Shown here: positions 20,892 to 34,400 of the stretch, one piece after another
How the letters are laid out: the number at the start of each line of letters is the position of its first letter
Numbering within the stretch: position 1 is the stretch's first letter
Source: Neolentinus lepideus HHB14362 ss-1
Lineage: Eukaryota; Basidiomycota; Agaricomycetes; Gloeophyllales; Gloeophyllaceae
Assembly: GCA_001632425.1 (NCBI GenBank)
Contig: KV425608.1
Span: 1-64,000, forward strand
Length of the DNA: 64,000 bases
Direction of reading: 5' to 3'
Position numbers and translations under genes: made by a program
The notes under the pieces: model-generated
What the model saw: only the letters and a program-made list of their open reading frames with translations
Told to the model about the DNA's origin: nothing
The model's database searches: none

Positions 20892-23354
20892 TTGGTGCCC
20901 CTCTCTCGGGTCGTTGTGATAAGTTGAGATTTTCTGGGCTGGCTGGGCGATAGGTAAAATGGTATGGTCTGTTCGAATAGGCGGTAATATGGTTTGTAAT
21001 TCATCGGATTCACAGCGCTTGCACTCGTTATTCCTCTATCTGTTCTGCGTCATTTTCTTATGTTTGTGGATACCTCGTGTTGTGTATGTCTCGGAATACC
21101 ATTCTGGCAAGCATTGCGTACGTATACAAGCTTGTATACTATGTATTAGGCATCTATTGTCTGTAATCACATAGCATTAGTAGTCGTCGCAATTGAAAGC
21201 TATTACACATGCCTCGGTCGTCAGAGCACGAAAGATAGCAGAATGCTAGAAGTATCGAAATTATTGGAATCGGCCCCTCATGGGCACGCACCAACTGAGT
21301 CCCAGGGAGCTTGCCACACGCTCGTGTACCCGCGTAGAGGCATGACAGGCATGCCACAGGGTCCAAGGAACATCCCGACACTGCCGTCGGGCTTGCTCCG
21401 CACACCGGAGCCGAAGATCCAACAGATTTACATAGGTGTTTCGCCATCACTAGCGCTGTGCATCGGGGAAGATCCCTCCGCGATCCTACTATCCCGCTTC
21501 TCGCAGGGACGGAGACATTGCTCAGCCGACGCATCCTGACGCCCACAGACAGCGAGCGGGGTTCCGAGTAGTTCTGCTGCCTTGACTACGACCGCCCTAA
21601 CTCTTACACATTAATATGTCAGTCGAACTTGAAAGTAATGATGTTCAAGTTGAGCAGAGATGCACACACCTGAGTAACTATGAGCTGACGGACCACATCT
21701 GAAGGGACTTGAATAGGGCATGATGCATGAGCACGTCTCGATGTCAGACAAGGATGCGATGCCAGCGATCTGGGTCCAGAAGAAGGGGGCGATATAGATG
21801 GTCTTACAAGGCAAGAGTAGCAGCACGACATTTGCCTAGAAAGCGTACATCATAGCATGCATTGGCTTGGCCGAAATTGTGATTAGTTGAGCCAATGGTT
21901 TCGTGTTGTCAACTGCATTCTCAACTGGTGCCCTGAATCTTCGACCTCTGTCGTCGCAGCCGCATATATATCACTTAATTAAACCAAGACGTTCCGCTGA
22001 TACAGGGATCCCATTCAGGACGCGGTCTAGCATGGCTGCCGTGTTGAGAAAAATCGCAGTGGAAATGGATATTCAGCTTGGAGTAGCGCTGGAAGACCAG
22101 TGACTAGAGTGACAATCTCGAGGAGAGCGACGTCAGGGTGGCGTGATATTAGAAATTTGGCAGAGGGTGCCAGCGTGTGGACGTTTCACTTATGGACTGC
22201 GAGCACGTGTCCTGAGACGGTCATAAACGCGCGAATGAACTATAGCAAAGTCGTCGTCGGGGACCGCCGCTGTACAATGATGAATTCTACTGATGCAGGT
22301 CTCAGAATAGTTCCGCGGGAACTTCGCAAGAGTGGAGACACTGCGAAATCAGGGTGAGCATCTGTCTGACAGAGAGACAGAATAAAATTTTCCTCACTGC
22401 TTCCCTCTGAACCTTAACTTCCTCCTTACCGTCATGGTACCTCATGCCTACATGTCAAGGTGATAATCCGATACGATGAGAACAGGGTCCAGAAACATGC
22501 TTGGCAAATCATACAGGGTAAAGATGGAACAGAAACGTCCATGGTGACACACCGGGCGCCTCGCTCAATTGTTCAGCCTAGTCACCACGGCTTGAATTTG
22601 CTAAAGTATCAGATAGAATTGAATGCAGCCGACAGGATACCGCGTGCTTCAGGTGACTCGAGCTATGGGATCACCGTTCGCTATATCCTGCTTCAGGGTC
22701 ACTGGTGGGATTATCCTGGCTGATTGCTGGCGCACTCTCGTAAGCACGTACAAGTGCATACCAGCTGTTCGGTATGACAGAACCGTCCTGACCTTCCATT
22801 GATCAGTATCCATTGGTCGTGATCAAGATGGTATTCTATAGGAAATCTGCGCACCCGTTCAACTCAGATCGATCCGATAGTCTTAGCCACCCCAACCGGT
22901 CGGCGTAAGGTAAGTTCTAAGATCTGTCAAACAAGGCGTGTTTGCATACGTCTCCTGAGGTGAGCGCGTATGAATGGTATTCTTTGCGCCCGCGGTAATT
23001 AATACCAGTCTAGTCTTCCTAGACTTTGAAGCGGCCCAGGATTACGTAACGAGCGGTTCAATATGCTTGGCTGGCCAGCTAGGAAGTCATAAGTAACAGA
23101 GATTTACCTTTGAGTTCTTGTCAAGCAATTCACGGAATCGTCGGTGGCTTTAGCCTACTATGAGCCACTAAGTCTACTACACTGTCAACCAAATGTCACG
23201 TCACGCTCTTCTGTCACTGTCATGTTTGTCCCAATTTTATAATTGCCGTCTCATCGTTCAGATCGTGGTGCCGTTACCGCAAGTCATTCTACCGTAAGGA
23301 TGGGTGATTCTTCTTCGTAGCTATTTGTCTTATCAGCACTGGATCAGCGAAATC
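20892..23354. other. Intergenic tract, no supported gene
   Basis: Downstream of the serine-rich gene the first 250 bases are T-rich and look like a 3' untranslated region. A Cys-containing minus-strand frame at 21154-21546 and short frames at 21611-21831 were examined for a hydrophobin or other small Cys-rich protein, but the Cys spacing does not fit. The rest shows no coding bias. Confidence 0.5.
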
Positions 23355-24207
23355 ATGAACAAAACCCAGTTTTATCTGTCGCAGTGCGCTGAGGCGGCTG
23401 CCAAGAGTCCCATGTGCTTCACCCTCGGGGCCGTGATGGTGAAGGGCGGGAAGATAATCTCTACGGGCCACAATCACCACCGTCCACACTACGATGGAGC
23501 CGAGTTGCCAACTCACGGTCATCGCAAGCCTGTTTCTATGCACGCCGAAATGCATGCCATATTCAACCTGACTGGAATGTCCCCGTCCTTCAAGACGCAA
23601 ATCCATGGCGTTGAGCGGCGCGTTACATGGTGTAAACAACCAAAACATCGAACAAAAGGGACGAAAGGGTTATACGGGTCACACGAGCACCTTTCAGGGA
23701 CCTATGTCATCCAGCAAGTCAATGAAGGTGAAGGGCAAGCGAGGGAGCCGGTTCTCGGGGAAGCAGGGCCAGAGACCCACTCATCCGACCAACGGCGAGA
23801 GCAGCGCGATGAACGGGGTGACCATTTCCAGTGGATGCGAAAGTGACGTCTGTGATAGGCTATCGCGGATAACACACACTTTGAGCGATGTAAACAAGGG
23901 CCGGGACTCTCGACGTAGGGATCCGCGGGTCAATGGTGCGGATATTTATGTTGCTCGTATAACCAAGAACGGAACGGGAGGTGCGAAACCGTGCTGGCGA
24001 TGTCTGGAATGGTGTCGATGGGCTGGTGTTAAACGAGTATTCCATTGGAATAGCGAATCAGGCAAATTCGATGCAGTTAAGGTCAATAGTGCCGAGAGAG
24101 ACCAATACGAGACTCATGCTGACGGCCGACTGTACGCCGGTTTGGTACGTTTCGTCATCTTTTCATCAACTATGCATTGTATTCATGCTTCACTGTAGGG
24201 TTGGTAG
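23355..24207 (+). CDS. Cytidine-deaminase-fold protein with a large insertion
   Basis: Three exons (23355-23609, 23698-24144, 24199-24207) give 236 residues. The N-terminal half has FYLSQCAEAAAKSPMCFTLGAV and a zinc-binding HAE motif at residues 63-65 (SMHAEMHAIF). The second zinc motif PCWRC is at residues 183-187, followed by CRWAGVKRVFHW. HAE plus PCxxC is the signature of the cytidine/deoxycytidylate/tRNA-adenosine deaminase superfamily, with Glu as proton shuttle and His plus two Cys binding zinc. The roughly 120 residues between the motifs are far more than the usual 25-40. The extra part is basic and Ser/Gly-rich. The first intron (88 nt) uses a non-consensus GTTGAG donor; I chose it because CTTTCAG is the best acceptor and the phase fits. 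The substrate cannot be told from sequence: free nucleoside, nucleotide, pterin-like compound or RNA. Confidence 0.8.
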
Positions 24208-27200
24208 TGTTGACTGTATTGTGTCATTCTTGGAATATACCCTGATGTATTCGCTGCATGGCTTACTGAGTTTCGAACAAGTACGGTATGATAACTCGTC
24301 TCATTGCATAGGAGCAGCCTTGCCCTCTCCAACTGCTCTGTCACCTATTTACACAAGCGCTAGGACGGGGTATATTGAACGCAGTTGATTGGGATGTTCC
24401 TCTAGCAGCGCTTGCATGTCTCGATTTGATTCCGCGGATCTTGATAATATCCCACATTGTTTGATTGATGACTAGTCACTAGTGGCTCCGCGCTAGGAGA
24501 ACTCTCGGTGCAAGCACCAGGATCCGGAATACCGAGGCTATAACCAATGATTTAGTGTAGTAGATATTGTCCATCAAACGTGATCAGATGCCACCACAGA
24601 ATATTATCTTTTACCTAAGAACTTCGTATTGGCTACCTTCTCGACGTCACGACATGTAAGACTATATCTCGTACGACGATTCAGTACACCACCTCGACGT
24701 GCAACTTCTTGCTCCTTCAATCCCTGAAGGAGATCGATGTTGGCTATCTTGTGATGACCGGTCGATCCCTGACCGACGGCGCGCCCAGGCATGGACGACG
24801 AGAAAACGTCGGAGTCGATCGGCTCGATTCCGTGAAGATGGTGAGAATACAAGCTGGAAGTCGTGATGATCAAGCTGCGCGGCTCTAGTAGTACTGATAA
24901 CACTGGCACTGGATTGATTGTGCGGCCGCTAGCTGTAATGTCCACGGGCGCCATGCCAGAGTCTGCAGACGGCGGATCATGCTGTTTGTATTCATAATAG
25001 TGGAAAACAGCAGGCGAGCCGAGGGAGATCGTTCCGACTACAGGATGATAAGCTGGACCATCTTGATGAGGCTTGGATACGCTAGGTCAGAGTGGGCCGT
25101 ATCAGAGGAAGGGGTTTCAACACCATAATTCCTTGTCCGGATAGATACTTGCGACTGTTCAGTTATTAAATGATGCGAACAAGGATCAGATGGATCACCT
25201 CGTTGAGAATGACATGATTTGGGGCGCCATGGGTGGAACTGGCGAAAGCGCCGGTCTTGCGCAGACGTGCGATTATATCGGGACTGTTAAACGAAGCGGT
25301 TTGCAATATAATCGGATCATCCTAGAGGCGTGTGTACCACTGATTGAGCCAAGCAGGCATATCACTTGGTATCAATATGTTGTTGGTTGTCATCTCGCCG
25401 CCTGTCAGAACATGTCAGGCGCATCACTCCTCCGTCACGTAGACATTACTAACCCCATGTTTGCAACCTGAATAACTTTCGTCAGTAGAACCCCCGTACA
25501 TGCTACGGCTACACGAACCTGCGATTTGCAAGCTGCTTCCATTTGTGTCGAGGGGCTTCGATGATCTAGAAGGCACGCATGTCAAATTGAAAGCTTTACT
25601 GAGCTTGAGCCAGAAGCGAGAGCTTACTCTGCGGATCAAATAGGCCTCTTCGTCCTGAGTGACGAAGTCGGGGATGTAATAGGCCTCATTCGTGCCGGGC
25701 ACTCGCCCCCGAGGGAGATTGAAGTCCGAGTCCATGCTGCGGTGTCACAAGTCACCTGACTACACAAGGTAACAAAGCTTCGGCCACGCGCCCGAGTATA
25801 TTTTCTCATGGGCTCTGTGACGCGTATATCTGTCTCTTTCGCTTCTCCAGTACCTAATATTATTACGGCCCCTGTATAGACTTCCTATGACCGCCCTACT
25901 ACCTTGCAATTTGACTACTCAGGCATCTTCCTCCGGACCATCATCATCTTCGCGGGTGAGTGATATGCGCAGTGATCCGGCATTTCTGCTCAGCTAAATC
26001 GGGACGCGTCGGAAATCGCGGACAAGGGTCCGCACAAATGAGGGACTACGCAATTGTGATAAGCCCCGGGTTCATGATCATCTGTCGTCAATGGTAGCGA
26101 CGCGCAACTTTGCAATGAACTGTGAGAGTATTTCACTACAATCGCATTCTATGGCGTCCTCCTGTACGGGAATGGAATACGCGTTTTGGGTATAATGTCC
26201 AAGTGTATGTCCTCTCCTGCTAATGGGTATGCCTCTCCCATCTTCCATCTTTTCGGAATTCATCATTGTCTCTGTCTCACGGTACATCTCGGATGATCAC
26301 CGGCGACACAGCTTATGCATCTGCAGCTGGAAGAACTCCTCGGTTCCGCTGGTGTTCGGGTTCTATGGACTTTACATGACGCTCGAAGGTCGACTAGAAG
26401 TTCTTCGGCTCACCTCTGGAATAAGAATACTGGTCTTCCACCTGCTTCGAGTCTTCGACGACAGCGCGTACAGCGCCTCTGCGCATTACAAATCGCTCTG
26501 ATGATTATATGTATCATTGATTCTCTGCATCACATAGATCATATCAGACAAACACTGGACAACTCGGGTCCTGTCGCATGGACAAGACTGCGTACAGAAA
26601 GGCGATACGGACAAATTACGGAGGTGGCGTTATTAGCATATTAGTATAATCCAAAGGTAATATCATGATTGTCGATCAGGAACGCTGGGATGACACTGTG
26701 CATTCGTTGGTGCCTGCTGTGATATCAAGAGTTCTGCGCGGAACTATACAGCACGATAAGGTCAAGTCTGTCCCAGAGCAGGAAAGGCTTACACAGGGAC
26801 ATAGACACAAGCAATATTTCGACGCTCGCAGTTAGCGCATATGGGACGACCATCGCACTTTAGCTTCCGACCTAACGATGACCCCACAAGTCAGTGATAT
26901 CCAAGGTGATAGATGTGAAGTATCCACCCCGACAGAACTGGCAAGCCATAGGGGTACGGCGAGGAACCCTTTGCGGTTGGGTGTCGTCTTCTTGATTCTG
27001 ATCGCTCTGACCGGTCGTGTTGGACTGCAAATCCGATGTTAATCATTGGCCCGTCAAACGTAGGTGCTCCTTGCCTGTGAGGAGCTCATGAAGAAGGAAT
27101 TTGCGAACGGGTACGTTGAGTGCGAGTTGACAAGCAGCGGTAGGATGGGATTTCACCTTGTCTAAGAGGCTGAAGTTATAAAGGGTCTCGGTAAACTCAA

Positions 27201-30200
27201 TCATTACCGCTGTATGTCATGACAGACGCCCCTCACAGCCACTCGGTAGCTGACTGGAACTAGTTATTCGAGCTTCAGTAACTCATCCCGGCATTCCAGA
27301 GAAGGGCAAGTGTTGCTGGCGCGAATGATCTCGGGATTCCGCCTTTACACGTGCCAGTAGTGACTCGGCACCCACCAGGGTCCTAGAGCGATTGCGAGTT
27401 TTGTTTCGAGGCTCCGGTCGATGATCTTGATTTGGACCCGGCATGACAAAGACAGCCCTAAAGCCAGAGCCCTTAGTCTACACAGTTCCGTGGCCTGCTC
27501 CACTAGTGTACCCAAATACTCAGTATAGTTACGACCGAAAGGCCGGAACAAGCGCCCTAGGGCTGCGAGATCTTGTGTGATCAGTTGGCCTGGTCCGGAA
27601 GGTTTGTGCCGTTGCAGGATCTGAGCTTTCGAAGGTTCGCGGACACTTTAGACGCTGTCATATCACATGTACAGCTTCCTGTTGCAGGCTCAGGGACTGC
27701 GCTCTTTCGCCGAAAAGTGGTCGTAAGACCGGTGCAGATACTCCATCACTGGAGCACAGTGCAGCGAAATTATCGGCAGACTGCGTCGCGGAACGATCTT
27801 CGGCGTTGCTCCGATGATAAGGCTGAGACATGAGAAGAGATTCTAATTTGGTGCTATGGTTAGCTGCTGGCACAGGCTGACTCCTACAGAACCAATGTGA
27901 GATAAAATTCAAAGCTCCGTGGTAAGGGAGAGGGACGTTGCGACCCGGTGATCAAAGTGCCATTGTGATGGCTTGCCAGAGACCGGAATCGCCATCGTCT
28001 AATCTTATGTGGCGCGGTGTTGCTGACCCTGCAGGGCAGGCTTCGGTGGTTGATATCAATATTAGTGAATTTCGGAAATCACAGCTGGTCACCCACGCAA
28101 TCCAGCAGTGAATAGCTTGCTCACCCATACGTGCGTCCGAATCACCTCGTTCCAGCTCACTTCGTCCGCTAATATTCAGATAAGGTCAAGGCTCTCCTGC
28201 TCTACTGACTGGAACAAAGATGATCGAGTCACAGCTATGCTTGGTAGCAGCTGGCTTGTCGGGAAGGATCAACCATGAGATTGCACTGCATCATTGAGAG
28301 CGGAGTACTTGCCATATTGCTACGGGGCTCGCAGAAAAGAATGTATCTCGACCTCCTTGACAACCGGATGGACACATACTTATCAATGACGTGTAATAGC
28401 AGCGCAAGGAGCTTCTGGGAACCGCGAAACCTGCCAATTGAATATAATTTGATTCAGGGGTGTCGAAGACACCCTAGGAATCTGAAGGACATACCATGCG
28501 TAGAACGACACGTAATCTGTCTTAAACGTCGGACTGTGGGGACCGCATCATCAGCGGGGTGAGACCTTCTCCCGCTGTCAGATGGCATAGCCTAAGGTGG
28601 ATGAGAAACATACCTCTTTTCCGGCCTAGAGGAATACCGGGGTAGCAAGGCGTGCGTGGGAGCCTCATTCTGTGACCAGGTCCTCACGACGTTGATAGAC
28701 ACTGATGAACAACTAAATCACCTAGTCAAACGAGACTACCGCTATTTGCGATGTATTGCATGAAGCATGAAAGGACTATATTTTACCGGGGAAGAATAGT
28801 GAAGCAGAAATGCATTGTTTCCTGCCAGAGACTGTGTTCATCAGTGTAACCGACAAACCAGTGCCTAACTTTGTCAAAGCAGAGCCGACCGATCGCATAG
28901 ATGCCTCGTTCCCGGCAAGCTGTGTACTAGACCACAGTGAAGAACAAACGGGCATGATGTTCCTGCGTGCACCGACCCAAGAAGGCATGAAACCTGTGTC
29001 CCGCACTTGTTAGCAGAGCTTCCCCTAACACGTGGAGGTTCGACATCAGGGTGTAGATTCACGCGGCATTCCGACGTATTTTCGACTGTACGAATGCTAC
29101 TTCGGACTCGGGAGAATCCTCTTCGCAGAGTTCAGATCTTGACGACGTCCGAGTTAACGGGTGGACCCAAGACATTATTCTTCATCAACACCGCAGCCAT
29201 GTCGACGTTTCTTCGTGAATGTGAGAGGCCACTAGTTTGGTGCCAGGGAAGAGCAGTAAGGCGCCCAAACCCGAGGCTGAACGCTGTGCAAATCGCGAGT
29301 AACGCCGGCCCGACCAGGTATTTTGACCGAAAAAGGCAACTAAGAACAAAGCTCGGGTTTATCAGGAACTAGCAACCACTGTACCGCACGGTCGCAGCTA
29401 GGTACCACGACCGAGAGTGCGGACTCGAAAGCCAAGTCACATCTGTGTGGCAGTGGGGTTCTTTTGTTGGTTTAGAATATCGGCGCTCGTTGCAAAAATA
29501 GTATTGGGCCACGTCGCGTCCGAGGCCGCGACGTAGCCCCTTCATACCTTAAGAAACCACACCATCGAACTCTGTGGCTGCACGGTCCATGTGCTACCAC
29601 CACTGGTACTACTGATCGCCCACTAGCTTAACATGAATGTAAATAGGCAAGTATGCCAGAAGCATGCGAGTGGGGATTGATCCGTTGAAACTCCGCCCGT
29701 ATGTTTCCGGCTTGCAACGATGTCATAATGCCCGCAGCCAAGCAGTTGAGTAAACGTAGTGTAGGTATGGCGAACGCAAAGATTCAACCTATCGTGACCG
29801 CTGTGCAATGCAGAGAAAATATGTGGGATTAATGTGGCTTGCGCCAGAGCGGGACTCGTTACCGAAAACTCGTGGGAACTCCATCTGTCTTTGGTATTAG
29901 TCGTTTCAATTGACTGTGGGTTTGCTCTCATCTGTCTACCGGGCGCGCCTCGTTCTGCTTAGTTCCGGCGTCTTGTAGCTCTGGCTCGTCGGGCCAAGGG
30001 ACGAGCCGAGAGTGTAAATAGTATCTATGATCTAAAACCTGCGTTCTGTTCTCGCCGGACCATCGCCGGTTCAAAGCTAGTATCATCAGTTCGACTCTTG
30101 TCAGCGTCATTGAACGTCGTAATCACATCCCATAAAGGTCGCAAATTTGCTGAAACAGCTGTCGCTTGGATACAACCGTTCTCCGAGTCGTTCCGGTCCT

Positions 30201-31464
30201 CGCTATATCTGAGTAGTCGGCATATACGATTAATGTTAGTGCGAATTATCTGGCGTCGAATCTCACATCCTTCTGTCCCCAGTTGAATGCGGCGCTGCGG
30301 CGCTATCACCTGCCTTAGCCTGAACCGTGCATTGCATAGAATTTAGGGAAGGACAGCATTGCAGTGACTGTCGTCGGAGGTTGATAGCACCTCAGAACAT
30401 GTCCAGGGCTGAACATATCCTAACGAGGCAAGGATATAGCTCACTTGAAACTGACATGAAAATATGGCGCTGGCACTGGTGTCTAACCGAGGTTGTCAGT
30501 TTTAAAGAAGTCTCCTACCTTCAATGTCTAATTGCACTCGGTCATGCTCAGTCGATCCGACCATCTTCTTGTCCGACATCTTTACTCGGGGTTTCAGTAC
30601 TCCAGGAGTCTTCGAACAGAAATGAATATCGTGGTACTCGTATGGATCTATAACCCCCGAACTCTTGCTGACTCATAGATTGGCGCTTTAGGTGGGGTGA
30701 TCTTCTATCAACAAGATGTCCTAGTCCTTGCCCTGCCTTTTTGCTCTTTAAGGTGGCCGATATGGTCACCCTCCCTCGCACACCTCGGCAGCAGCACGAG
30801 CAATAGCGCGCGTGTAGTATAAAGCGAGACGCAACGATTTACAATAATGCAATAACTCTGGGACTCGTGGAGTGAGACGTACGTTGGTGTTCCTGCGTCT
30901 CCAGTGACAGACTTCGCTTGCCCATTACAGTAGTGGAATTTAGGCATGCGCCGTACATTCAACCTCATAGGGTTTCTGTACAATATCCGCAGTCGCTGTT
31001 TCGGCAGGCAGGTGCCCAGCGAAATTGATTCATCGCGAATATCCCGGATGCAGGTGGAAACTAGCAATTTCCCAGTGCGGCAAGGTTAGGTTTGTCCTTT
31101 GCTCTGTACTCGTATTCTTTCTCACCCTCGTTCATAAAGCACATCAATCGCCGGGGAAATGTCCACTGGTCTATCATAAATTACCTCATGCTTGTGGTCA
31201 CGAGTTTCGTACTCCCAGCCACAAACGAGCCGATACTGGGACAGCCACTCACTAGCGCTAAATCACCTCGATCGTGTTCCCTGGATCGATGCACATCGGC
31301 GCTGAGGTGGGGCAGGTGAATTAAGTGAAATTAGCCCAAAGTATACATCATGCATGAATCTAGATATGCGTATCAAGCATTGAATGCGCCAGCACACGTA
31401 GCGCGAGCCCCGGTGACATAAGATGGACAATGCACAGCAGTACCCTGAAGGACCTAAAAAATCT
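24208..31464. other. 7.3-kb tract without recognisable genes
   Basis: All open frames are short (mostly below 120 codons), overlap antisense, and lack splice-compatible partners, domain motifs or biased codon use. I see no long terminal repeats, no terminal inverted repeats and no tandem arrays. The end near 31400 is the 3' flank of CHO2. It may be old decayed repeat sequence, but nothing in it proves that. Confidence 0.5.
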
Positions 31465-34400
31465 TTACGCTGACAATACTTTTTTCGAGACCAATATCCT
31501 GTTCGCAAGAGCAGATAGATTGGCATCTGCCACAATGACCTCCGGCGCATATTCGACGTCAAACATCTGCTTGATGACGATAGCGATCCGCTTGGCCTGC
31601 CTCTCAGACCAGAATCTGAAATCATCAGGGTCGCGGGTATCCGCAGACTGCGGGATCTGTACCTGCGCCGCATTGCAGGACACGGGAATCAGGGAAGGGT
31701 CAGAGTCGAGACATAACGGTACCACCCGCATCAGGCTTGATCGCACGGTACGGAAATCCAGAACCTCCGGTTTATCCACTGAGAACGGATCAGCTCTTCC
31801 ACGCAACTCTCTTAGTCGAGGATCATACCATATATCTCTAAAGGCTCGGACATACTCATGACGTTGTATTTACCGTCGTGGTGATATCGAATCTGGACTA
31901 GCATCAGCAGGCCGATCTTTCGAGCTGAGGTCATGAACTACGCAACATACTTCATACATGCCAACTTGCCAGGGCAGGGCGCTTCCTTTGAATACGACTT
32001 CACCGTTTTCCGGATCTTCACCGGGTGTTACGGGCTTGTTCAGGTGGAGCGGAACATCACCATCCCATTCATCATCATGGACAGGGACCCACATTCCCAG
32101 GGACGAGGTTTTAGTGACCATGTTGGACTTGTTGGCACCCACCTAAGTGGTGACGATCCTCAGAATAAGTTTTCACTGAAGCGAGGTGGAGCGTACCCGG
32201 TATATGCCAATCCAGTCGCGACGAGAGTGGTTGTAGGGTGCCTGCCATCGCACACGGATCGGCTGTCCGACGTGGAATCGTCGCGCACCGTTAGTGTCAG
32301 TCGGTACAATTGAAATAGCGTATTTCTTTGAATCATATGACGAGAGGTCATTCGAGACGCGCCTATTTCAAGAGGGTAAGGACAAGCAGCAGAGTCTCAG
32401 GTCAAGTCACACACGTTATCACCAGCCTTTCTCTAGACTGCTGCAACAGGACCCTGGTATCCTGAACGACCTCGGTGAACCTAGGCCTGGCTATAGTCAA
32501 AGCGTCATAAGTGCTTTATTCGCCGCATGAATCATGAATCATTCACACTTAGCCAAGAAGTCCTCGACCGCTTCCGCTGTCTCCTCGTAGACCTTGTCCA
32601 AGGTGCCCTTGACTTCCCTAGCCACCCGCTTGATCTCAGGCGCATGCTTCCCAGCCCTCGATTCAAACAAGCGTGCATTCTTCTTCGCAACCTTTTTCAT
32701 AACCTTGACGAAGCCAGCTTCCATTCGCAAAGAGTCTCCATACAGTTTCGTCATGTGAGGGCTAGACAGAACGCATTCAGCCTTGAACTTGATGTATACC
32801 GGCATATTGCTTACTTTTCGACGTTGCGCAAGAACCACCAGTTAGTCAGATGTCTGATGACAGCTAGGGTGTATACAAGCTTGCTCCCGCTGATCAACGC
32901 GAGACCAAAGAACGATGCCACACTCATGATTTCCGGGTTATTGAGATATCTAAACCCACGCGTTAGAGCATGTCAAGTGAACAATGTCAACAGGCAAACC
33001 TATAGATACCGGTGTAGTCAAGTTGGGCGGGATAGTCTTCAATGAAGAAATCGCCAAAGAACCAGCCTGGACGCTACTAATCAATTACTGAAGATGTAGT
33101 GAATGCAACGGAAAGCCCACCGAAGACACCTAAGACCTCGAAGGACTCCCTGGTAGCCCAAACGTGCAAAACAATGAGCAGCTATGCGCAAATCAGCCCA
33201 AGCCCGACATCCCCAAAGCGGAGAACCTACCACACCCATTGTATGCCGGAGCAACTCGGTCCCGACGGTCCAATCGTCGGGGATCGCGTACGTCTTCCAC
33301 GCAAGGCACCCGAACGACGCTGGCAGCTCACTTGGGTTAGGGTCACCCCACACTTCAGTCACCACGACTCACTGTATGTCATGCACAAACTCAGATTGTA
33401 GATAGACTTCCAGTTCGCAAACGCATCGACGACGGCACCGTTGCTTGCGTCTTGCTGCGGATAGTGGTAATGCTTCATGTAGTGCCTGACAAGAAACTTG
33501 TGCTGGCTCTGAGCGCGCAGGAGGAACCCGAGCCCGAAGGAGTGGAAGAGGCACCATAAGAGTGCATTGGTGAAGAAGAGGCCGCGGGAGGCGCTTCTGG
33601 ATAGAGTGGGTAGTGCAGCTAAGAGGACAATGTAGAATAGAACGAGAACTAGCTTGAGATCCGATGCTCTGAACGACGAGCATTTCAGTATTACACTACA
33701 TTTGGACGAGAAAAAGACACACCTAAGCAAATCGATGTTCTTTAAGATAATAGTATCTTGTCTGAAATATCTATTCATAAGATCATGCTGTGTAACGAGC
33801 GAAGATCTAGTGCGCTTCATAACAGTCGTAGGAACAATCGTAGCCGTAGTCGTAGCGGGACTTGAAACCCGTTCCGCCTTCTTCATTATTTCTTTTTGCG
33901 TCGCATTAGCTTCGAACTCGGTCTCGGTCTCGGTCTCAAGCTCTTCGGTCTCTGTTGCGGTCTCGCCTTCGGTGGCGGAGGGCGTAGTAAGTTCAGCGAT
34001 ATCGCTCGCAGAAGAGACAGACTGCGAGCGCGAGGACTCCGAAGGGCTACCGCGGTGAGACGATGTACGTTTGAGAGGAGTACGTTGGGCGAGGAACTTC
34101 TTCTGTCCGTACGTCCGTTGGATATCTGGGAGTATGGGGAAATCCATGACAGTGTGAGAACAACGGGATCCATACGCCAGATTGGTACTCACGAGGGTTC
34201 TCAAAGCCGACCAAGAACCCAAATTGGGCGGCATGGGCAGCGAGACTGACGAACAGGACGGGGTAACTCCCGACAATCAAGGAGAGACCATAGTAACCCG
34301 CATATCCTGCGCATTGCAGTAGACAATTTCGTCAGTGGCGTTTGTTAACTCAGGTCCGGAAATCAGAACGCACCGACAGAATACATGGGATGAGGCGCCA

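Noticed and set aside
21154..21831. Cys-containing minus-strand frames resembling a hydrophobin or small secreted protein
   Set aside because: The Cys spacing lacks the C-CC-C-C-CC-C pattern, and there is no signal peptide joined in frame.
33182..33230. In-frame TAG in CHO2 suggesting a broken gene
   Set aside because: The TAG is the 3' end of a 49-nt intron (donor GTAGGT after GTG). Splicing gives [18 protein letters not shown], in line with the family.
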